A stretch of DNA of 10,813 nucleotides from contig USKL01000032.1 in the NCBI GenBank assembly GCA_900555225.1, positions 1-10,813 on the forward strand, in the 5' to 3' direction. Position numbers and translations under genes: made by a program. This stretch comes from an uncultured Collinsella sp. Lineage in GTDB: Bacteria > Actinomycetota > Coriobacteriia > Coriobacteriales > Coriobacteriaceae. Positions within the stretch are counted from its first letter, which is position 1. Every line of letters begins with the position of its first letter. A model generated the notes under the pieces. That model saw only the letters and a program-made list of their open reading frames with translations. It did not search any database and was not told the origin of the DNA. Below, piece after piece: positions 5,947-10,813 of the stretch.

Positions 5947-7893
5947 TTAGCTATCGGAATGGCCAGCCGCCGCCTCGGCGCGCTCGGCATTCCATGCAAC
6001 GAGTGCCTCGTGGACCGCCTTGGCAACATCGGCAGGTATGCCGCGAACTTTCGCGATCTCTTGCTCGCTCGCCGCGCGCAAACGCTTCATCGAGCCAAAA
6101 TGGCGCATAAGGGCACGTTTTCTGGTGGGTCCCACGCCTGGAACGTCATCGAGCACCGAAACCGTCATGGCTTTATCGCGCAACTCACGGTGGAACGTGA
6201 TGGCAAATCGGTGGGACTCATCGCGTACCTGTTTAATTAGATAGAGCGAAGCAGACCCGGTCGGCAGCACGACAGGAGTCTCGTCCCAAGGCACAAAAAC
6301 TTCCTCGTCGGCCTTCGCCAAGCCACAAACTGGTATATCGAGCCCAAGAGCCTCAAGTTGCTTGATCGCAGCGGTCAATTGCGGCTTACCGCCATCGACA
6401 ACGAGCAAATCGGGGCGCGAGCCAAAGCGCTCGTCGGCCATGCGCTCGGGAGCATAGCGTCGTCCCAAAACCTCGGACATCGACACGAAGTCGTTTGCCT
6501 CGTCCAATTCGGCCTGAATTTTAAAACGACGGTACTGGCTCTTGTCGGCGCGCCCGTTGGTAAACACCACCATCGAGGCGACCGTAAAGGTGCCATGCAG
6601 TGTAGAGATATCGAAGCACTCGATACGCAACGGCGGCGATGGCAGCGCCAACGCACTTTCGAGCTCCAGGAGCGCTTGATTGGTGCGGTCGTCAGCGTAC
6701 CCCGTTCGCATCATGTAGCGCATGAGGGCATGGCGCGCATTTTTGGATGCCATATCGAGCAGACGGTGCTTTTCGCCACGCTGCGGCCTATGGAGATGGC
6801 AGGAACGCTCACGCTTGCCCGCAAGCCACTCCCCCAGCGCCTCCGCATCCTCAAGCTCGACGGAAAGGTTGACCTCAGCTGGAATATCAGCCGTCTCGTC
6901 GTAATAGCGCTTAAGAAAGCCCGACTGGAGCTCTTCCTCGTCAACATCAAGACCCTTGTCGAGAATGAACTCGCAGGTGCGAACTGTTCGGCCCTCGCGA
7001 ACGACGAAGACGCAAGCGGCGGAGATGGTCTCCTCGCGATAGAACCCGATGACATCGATATCGACACTGGAGGGAAAAACGACTTGCTGACGATCGTCCA
7101 GACCCCTGATGACCTCCAAACGACGTTTGACGCGTGCCGCGCGCTCAAAGTCGAGCGCCTCGGCGGCATCCGTCATCTCGGAGGTCAGCTCATCGACGAC
7201 ATCCTTGCGATGGCCCGACAAAAAGCGCTCGACACGCTTGACGTTCTTGGCATAGTCTGCCGGGGAAATCGCGCCGACACACGCACCCGGGCCGCGCCCG
7301 ACATGGTAGTCAAAGCAGGGACGCCCGTTTTGTGCGCAAATCATATTGACGATGTCTTCCTCGCCCTTGTGGAACTCGATGGTACGGCGACAACGACGCC
7401 ACTCCGCACAGGATGCAGAGCAGATGGGGATAACCTTGCGCAGCGTATCTATCGTCTCACGTGCCGCACGGCTATCGGTATAGGGTCCAAAATAGCGCGT
7501 TCCCGGCTTATGACGCTCACGCGTGTATTTGATCGCGGGATACAGGTCGCCCTTTGTAATGGCGATAAAGGGGTAGCTCTTGTCATCCTTGAGGTCGACG
7601 TTAAAGTACGGATGGTACTGGCCGATCAGGTTGCGCTCGAGTACAAGCGCCTCATGCTCGGTTTCGACAACGATGTAGTCAAAGCTCGCCACCAGCTGCA
7701 TCATCAGCGGGATCTTTTGACGCTCATCCTGCAGTGTCACGTATTGACGCATGCGGGCGCGCAGGTTTTTCGCCTTGCCCACGTAGATGACATCGCCCTT
7801 GGCATCCTTCCAAAGGTAGCATCCGGGCTGTGTGGGAACGCGCGAAACCTGCTCGGCAAGCGTTGGTATGTTGTCGTGACCGGCCACGCGCAC
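5947..7893 (-). CDS. uvrC: UvrABC excision nuclease subunit C
   Basis: UvrC makes both incisions around DNA lesions marked by UvrA and UvrB. The 648-residue protein is full length. It has the GIY-YIG nuclease domain for 3' incision (about 20-100: PGCYLWKD, IYVGKAKNLRAR, and the metal-site region LERNLI with Glu86), then a cysteine-rich region (158-205) and the UvrB-binding UVR motif (about 234-265). The RNase H-like domain for 5' incision follows (Asp428 in ECFDIS, Asp500 in VVDGGKPQL, His561 in RDESHRF), and a helix-hairpin-helix pair (about 578-635, DDVPGVGPTRKRAL). The start is GTG immediately after the murJ TAG, with no good ribosome binding site; a second GTG two codons on (7887) is equally possible. 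Translation probably depends on coupling to murJ. In the cysteine region, the usual third cysteine of the RPC..C..C pattern is Gly201, while extra cysteines stand at 162 and 168. Confidence 0.96.
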   Translation of the reverse strand: MRVAGHDNIPTLAEQVSRVPTQPGCYLWKDAKGDVIYVGKAKNLRARMRQYVTLQDERQKIPLMMQLVASFDYIVVETEHEALVLERNLIGQYHPYFNVDLKDDKSYPFIAITKGDLYPAIKYTRERHKPGTRYFGPYTDSRAARETIDTLRKVIPICSASCAEWRRCRRTIEFHKGEEDIVNMICAQNGRPCFDYHVGRGPGACVGAISPADYAKNVKRVERFLSGHRKDVVDELTSEMTDAAEALDFERAARVKRRLEVIRGLDDRQQVVFPSSVDIDVIGFYREETISAACVFVVREGRTVRTCEFILDKGLDVDEEELQSGFLKRYYDETADIPAEVNLSVELEDAEALGEWLAGKRERSCHLHRPQRGEKHRLLDMASKNARHALMRYMMRTGYADDRTNQALLELESALALPSPPLRIECFDISTLHGTFTVASMVVFTNGRADKSQYRRFKIQAELDEANDFVSMSEVLGRRYAPERMADERFGSRPDLLVVDGGKPQLTAAIKQLEALGLDIPVCGLAKADEEVFVPWDETPVVLPTGSASLYLIKQVRDESHRFAITFHRELRDKAMTVSVLDDVPGVGPTRKRALMRHFGSMKRLRAASEQEIAKVRGIPADVAKAVHEALVAWNAERAEAAAGHSDS

Positions 7894-9576
7894 CTACTTG
7901 CGACGAAGCAGCGCCGAGACCTCGGGCATCTTAAGGACGACGGCAAGGCCAAAGGTAACAACAAGCGAGGCGACACCCGCAACGCAAACGTAGCCAAGAG
8001 TAATCAGAATCGAGCCGCCAAGTGCCCCGACAAAGTGTTCAAGCGCCCACATGACGCCGGCGCCTGCGGCAGCACCTAGGCCACCGAGCAAAAGGCCAAA
8101 GAAACCGCCATGTAGGATAGATTTGACCTGAAGGCCACGCAGGCGACGACGCAGCCACCACAGCGAACAGCCGACCAAGATCACGTAGTCGACGACATAC
8201 GAAAGCGCGATTGCCGGCATACCGAAGCCCAGCACAACGCCAAACAGCAGAACCGAGCCGGCCTGGCCGATGGCGGAATACAGGCAATAGCGGCTATAGG
8301 GCTTCATGTCGAGCAAGGCAGAGAAGCTCTTCTGCATCAACACGACCACGCCGTAGAGCGGCAGCGAGAGCGCCAGGTAGACAAGGTACTCGGACACCAG
8401 CGCCACGCCGGATTCATCGAACTTGCCAGCACAGTAGATCATATTGAGCGGACGTGCGAAGACAATCAGGTACAGTGCGAACGGAATCAGGAAGAACAGC
8501 ATCTGGGCGACGCCACGCGAAATGCCCGTGCGAACGCTGTCGTAATCCTTCTCCTGTGCGTCATGAGAGAGCTCGGTATAGAGCGCCGTCGAAAGCGAGG
8601 CGGCAATCAGCGCGTAGGGCAGCGTGTACCACAGGCGCGCATAGGCGATGACGGAAGGACCCGTCTCGGGCTGGACCACCAGCGCGGCAGCGTTGGTGAT
8701 AGAAGTCGAGACAAACATGCACACCGTGGCGAGCAGCGTCGGGATACCGAGCGCAATCGTCTGGCGCAGCGCGGGGTCCTTAAAGTCGATATGGATATGG
8801 GGATGCACGCCGTGCTTGCCAAGCGCGGGAATCTGACATGCCATCTGAACAAAGACACCGAGGGTCGTACCGGCCGCAATCAAGATGATGCCGGCACGTT
8901 CGCCAAACTGTGCGGACACGGGCGCAAAACCCATAAAGCTCGCAATGACGATCACATTGTTGAGGACCGGGGCAAACGTCGACCAGAAGTAGTCGCGGTG
9001 TGCGTTGAGAACGCCCGAGAACACCGAGCCCAAACCATAAAACAGAATCTGGATGGCAAAGAAACGGAACATGAACGCAGCGGTATCCATGCTGCCGCCG
9101 TCACCCGAAAGGAACGATTGCGTCCAGATAAAGCCCGGGGCGAACACGGTCCCCAGCAACGAAATGCCACCCAGCACCAAAAGCAGAATGCCGAGCAGGT
9201 TGCCCACGTACTCGTTCGAGGCCTCGCGACCCTGCTCACGCCTCACGCCCATGTACACGGGCAAAAACGCCGTCACGAGCATGCCGCCCATCACGAGTTC
9301 GTAGAGCATATTGGGCAGGTTGTTGGCGACCTGATAGGAGGACGAGAGTAGCGACATGCCGATAGCGGCCGCCATTGCCCACGTGCGGATAAAACCGGTG
9401 ACGCGAGACACGATGGTCAGGATGGTCATAAGCCCGGCGGAACGACCAACCGTGGAGTAGTCCGACGAGCCCATGTCGTCAGTGTCATCTCGCGACGAAG
9501 AAGCTTCGGATGAGGGTGTCTGAGGCGCAGATTCTTTTGCAAAATGAGCTCCGCGCTTCAATTCTTCCTGCGGCAT
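7894..9576 (-). CDS. murJ: Lipid II flippase MurJ (MviN/MOP superfamily)
   Basis: MurJ moves the peptidoglycan precursor lipid II across the cytoplasmic membrane. The 560-residue protein is strongly hydrophobic after a polar N-terminal stretch of about 45 residues rich in Ser, Asp and Glu. Family features follow in order: SRVTGFIRTW (57-66), VANNLPN (83-89), GGMLVTAFLPVY (97-108), GVLNAHRDYFWSTFAPVLNN (188-207), and YARLWYTLPYALIAASLST (312-330). The pattern fits a 14-helix MVF-type transporter. No pseudokinase or other domain is fused to it, unlike mycobacterial MviN. Lipid II is the expected substrate; a different polyprenyl-linked cargo is possible, since only this family member is visible here. 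The ATG lies 3 nt after the ybaK stop with AGAGGA 7 nt upstream, inside the ybaK end. It ends in TAG touching the uvrC start, so it is the middle gene of a coupled trio. Confidence 0.93.
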   Translation of the reverse strand: MPQEELKRGAHFAKESAPQTPSSEASSSRDDTDDMGSSDYSTVGRSAGLMTILTIVSRVTGFIRTWAMAAAIGMSLLSSSYQVANNLPNMLYELVMGGMLVTAFLPVYMGVRREQGREASNEYVGNLLGILLLVLGGISLLGTVFAPGFIWTQSFLSGDGGSMDTAAFMFRFFAIQILFYGLGSVFSGVLNAHRDYFWSTFAPVLNNVIVIASFMGFAPVSAQFGERAGIILIAAGTTLGVFVQMACQIPALGKHGVHPHIHIDFKDPALRQTIALGIPTLLATVCMFVSTSITNAAALVVQPETGPSVIAYARLWYTLPYALIAASLSTALYTELSHDAQEKDYDSVRTGISRGVAQMLFFLIPFALYLIVFARPLNMIYCAGKFDESGVALVSEYLVYLALSLPLYGVVVLMQKSFSALLDMKPYSRYCLYSAIGQAGSVLLFGVVLGFGMPAIALSYVVDYVILVGCSLWWLRRRLRGLQVKSILHGGFFGLLLGGLGAAAGAGVMWALEHFVGALGGSILITLGYVCVAGVASLVVTFGLAVVLKMPEVSALLRRK

Positions 9577-9579
9577 CGC

Positions 9580-10080
9580 TCAGTCCTCTCTCGTAATCGC
9601 GGCAACCGTCGCCCCGCAAAATGCAATTAAATCATCGGGTGCAAGCTCGAGCTGATAACCACGCTTGCCTCCCGAAATAAAAATGGTATCCCAAAGGACA
9701 CATGTCTCATCAATGAGCGTCCGGTAGCGTTTTTTCATACCGACCGGGCTGCAGCCGCCGCGAACGTAGCCAGTCGCCGCAAGCAAATCCTTCACATGCA
9801 TCATGGCCAAGGACTTCTCCCCCGCGGCACGCGCGGCGGACTTTAGATCGAGCTCGTCGGCAACAGGGATACAGCACACGACATAGTCGTTGGACGGTGT
9901 CACGCAGACCAAAGTCTTAAATCCTTGACCGGGCTCCTCGCCAAGCTGCTCCGAAATCGCGACACCCAGGCCCACCGACTCATCACCATCGTCTTCGTAC
10001 GTATGTAGAACATAGGAAATGCCGGCGCTTTCCAGCTCGCGCATCGCATTGGTTTTTGGCGTCTTTACAGCCTTTGCCAT
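9580..10080 (-). CDS. ybaK: Cys-tRNA(Pro)/Cys-tRNA(Cys) deacylase, YbaK/EbsC family
   Basis: YbaK-type enzymes hydrolyse cysteine wrongly attached to tRNA-Pro, in trans to prolyl-tRNA synthetase. From the ATG at 10080 the protein has 166 residues, close to the usual length. It shows the family lysine in GFKTLV (Lys55), the stretch CCIPVADELDLKSAARAAG (69-87), and the hallmark GYVRGGCSPVGMKK (104-117). The open frame extends upstream to 10176, but that part looks unlike the family and contains the promoter region. The ATG has AAAGGA 6 nt before it, so I use it. It is the first gene of the ybaK-murJ-uvrC unit and ends in TGA three bases before the murJ ATG. Subtype within the family (YbaK, ProXp or another deacylase) rests on the GGCSPVGMKK motif and is likely but not proved. 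Confidence 0.92.
   Translation of the reverse strand: MAKAVKTPKTNAMRELESAGISYVLHTYEDDGDESVGLGVAISEQLGEEPGQGFKTLVCVTPSNDYVVCCIPVADELDLKSAARAAGEKSLAMMHVKDLLAATGYVRGGCSPVGMKKRYRTLIDETCVLWDTIFISGGKRGYQLELAPDDLIAFCGATVAAITRED
9584..9589 (-). promoter_or_regulatory. Ribosome binding site of murJ, inside the ybaK 3' end
   Basis: AGAGGA on the minus strand lies 7 nt before the murJ ATG at 9576 and within the final codons of ybaK, consistent with coupled translation and with the long N-terminal form of MurJ. Confidence 0.65.
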
Positions 10081-10086
10081 GACATA

Positions 10087-10092
10087 TCCTTT
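10087..10092 (-). promoter_or_regulatory. Ribosome binding site deciding the ybaK start
   Basis: AAAGGA on the minus strand lies 6 nt before the ATG at 10080 and supports the 166-residue form over the longer open frame starting at 10176. Confidence 0.7.
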
Positions 10093-10117
10093 CCCTCGCA
10101 TTCGGACGCAAGGATTA

Positions 10118-10148
10118 AGTATATGTCCAATTCGGCTGCATACGTCAC
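10118..10148 (-). promoter_or_regulatory. Candidate promoter of the ybaK-murJ-uvrC unit
   Basis: On the minus strand TATACT (10118-10123) matches five of six consensus -10 bases. GTGACG (10143-10148) is a partial -35 at a long 19-nt spacing. The expected start near 10111 leaves a leader of about 30 nt with the ribosome binding site. Its position just after the uvrA stem-loop fits a separate transcription unit. Confidence 0.4.
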
Positions 10149-10161
10149 TTCGGCACAGCAA

Positions 10162-10192
10162 GCGCCATCGAATCACAAGGAGTCGATGGCGC
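10162..10192 (-). terminator. Stem-loop after uvrA, probable terminator
   Basis: GCGCCATCGA (10162-10171) and TCGATGGCGC (10183-10192) form a perfect 10-bp GC-rich stem with an 11-nt loop, about 20 nt after the uvrA stop. In the uvrA direction it is followed by TTGCTGTG, a poor U-tract, so termination may be incomplete or factor-assisted. It is less suited to the plus strand, where CCATAAAC follows. Confidence 0.6.
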
Positions 10193-10212
10193 CCATAAAC
10201 TGAATCGCCTAT

Positions 10213-10813
10213 TTATTGAGCATCAAGTTGAGCCTGACGCTCCCGGTCACGCCTGAGCAACGGCGCCAAAAACTTGCCCGTATAACTCTGCGGACAGTCC
10301 GCAACCTGCTCCGGTGTGCCCGAAACCACGACGGTTCCGCCGCCGTTACCGCCCTCGGGACCCATATCGATCAGGCGGTCGGCAACCTTGATGACATCAA
10401 GGTTGTGCTCAATCACCAGCACCGTGTTGCCCGCATCGACCAAACGCTGCAGCACATCGAGCAGCTGGCGGACGTCCTCAAAATGAAGACCGGTCGTCGG
10501 CTCGTCCAAAATATAGAACGTCTTGCCCGTCTGGCGTCGATGAAGCTCCTTGGCGAGCTTCACACGCTGCGCCTCGCCGCCCGAGAGCGTCGTGCTCGAC
10601 TGGCCGAGCTTCACATAGCCGAGGCCGACGTCGTAGAGCGTCCTTATCTTGTTGAGTATTTTCGGCTGGTTTTCAAAGAAGGTGCAGGCTTCCTCGACGG
10701 TCATGTCCAGCACGTCGGCGATGGTCTTGCCCTTGTAGTGGACTTCCAGCGTCTCCCGGTTGTACCGGCGGCCCTTACACACCTCGCAGGGCACATAGAT
10801 ATCGGGCAGGAAG
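10213..10813 (-). CDS. uvrA: UvrABC excision nuclease subunit A, C-terminal part
   Basis: UvrA is the damage-sensing ATPase that loads UvrB in nucleotide-excision repair. Only about 199 C-terminal residues are inside the window; the frame is open to the right edge, and the first visible residues [14 protein letters not shown] are internal to the family, so the start lies outside. The visible part has the second CxxC of the C-terminal zinc module ([11 protein letters not shown]), then the second ATPase domain: signature LSGGEAQR, Walker B with [12 protein letters not shown], and the switch histidine in [29 protein letters not shown] is the usual UvrA C-terminal segment, and the protein ends soon after with TAA. 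It is followed by a stem-loop, so it is probably transcribed apart from ybaK-murJ-uvrC, although its partner gene uvrC is only two genes away. Confidence 0.97.
   Translation of the reverse strand, partial: FLPDIYVPCEVCKGRRYNRETLEVHYKGKTIADVLDMTVEEACTFFENQPKILNKIRTLYDVGLGYVKLGQSSTTLSGGEAQRVKLAKELHRRQTGKTFYILDEPTTGLHFEDVRQLLDVLQRLVDAGNTVLVIEHNLDVIKVADRLIDMGPEGGNGGGTVVVSGTPEQVADCPQSYTGKFLAPLLRRDRERQAQLDAQ

Noticed and set aside
5899..6240. Plus-strand 113-codon frame downstream of the plus-strand promoter-like motif
   Set aside because: Mostly antisense to the uvrC 3' end, no convincing ribosome binding site, and no family features.
6358..8079. Plus-strand open frame of 573 codons
   Set aside because: Codon-register antisense of uvrC and the end of murJ; no recognisable domains.
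10081..10127. GACATAT / ATATGTC inverted repeat around the ybaK leader
   Set aside because: Seven-base arms 33 nt apart, one of them in the probable -10 region and so not transcribed; within chance for such a stretch.

Overview
The window is a compact, GC-rich bacterial segment in which every gene I can support lies on the minus strand, so it reads right to left. Codon use avoids TTA, CTA and TCA. The extracytoplasmic lipoprotein is Tat-type, and the transporter has a permease-ATPase fusion of a kind I know from Actinomycetota. The UvrC has an unusual cysteine region. Together these suggest a member of the Actinomycetota, perhaps a gut Coriobacteriia such as Collinsella. That placement is an inference from protein style and not a database result.

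Right part (about 5947-10813), genome maintenance and envelope: the C-terminal end of uvrA enters from the right edge and stops at 10213. It is followed by a strong stem-loop (10162-10192). Next comes a tight three-gene unit with its own candidate promoter: ybaK (aminoacyl-tRNA editing deacylase), murJ (lipid II flippase) and uvrC (excision nuclease subunit). The junctions are 3 nt (ybaK-murJ) and 0 nt (murJ-uvrC), and all three share one reading frame. UvrA and UvrC belong to the same nucleotide-excision repair pathway but sit in separate transcription units here.

Middle (5583-5946): a 364-nt, AT-richer gap between uvrC and the transporter operon. It holds the most unusual structure of the window, an 83-bp symmetrical cluster of inverted repeats (5701-5783). 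Outer 11-bp arms enclose two adjacent 23-bp hairpin-forming palindromes, with equal 7-bp linkers on both sides. It could be a three-way-junction RNA in the leader of the operon, a compound operator, or the remnant of a small palindromic element. Candidate promoters and a leader hairpin are nearby.

Left part (8-5582): a complete peptide-type (Opp/Dpp/Nik family) ABC importer operon in the order substrate-binding lipoprotein, permease, permease-ATPase fusion, second ATPase. The binding protein is separated from the permease by a 157-nt spacer with two hairpins, which could set its expression above that of the membrane parts. The remaining three genes are packed end to end (3 nt and 0 nt junctions), again in one frame, each ending in TAG. 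The lipoprotein should capture a peptide or similar ligand outside the membrane, the two permease domains form the channel, and the two ATPase domains drive uptake. The substrate cannot be read from sequence alone.
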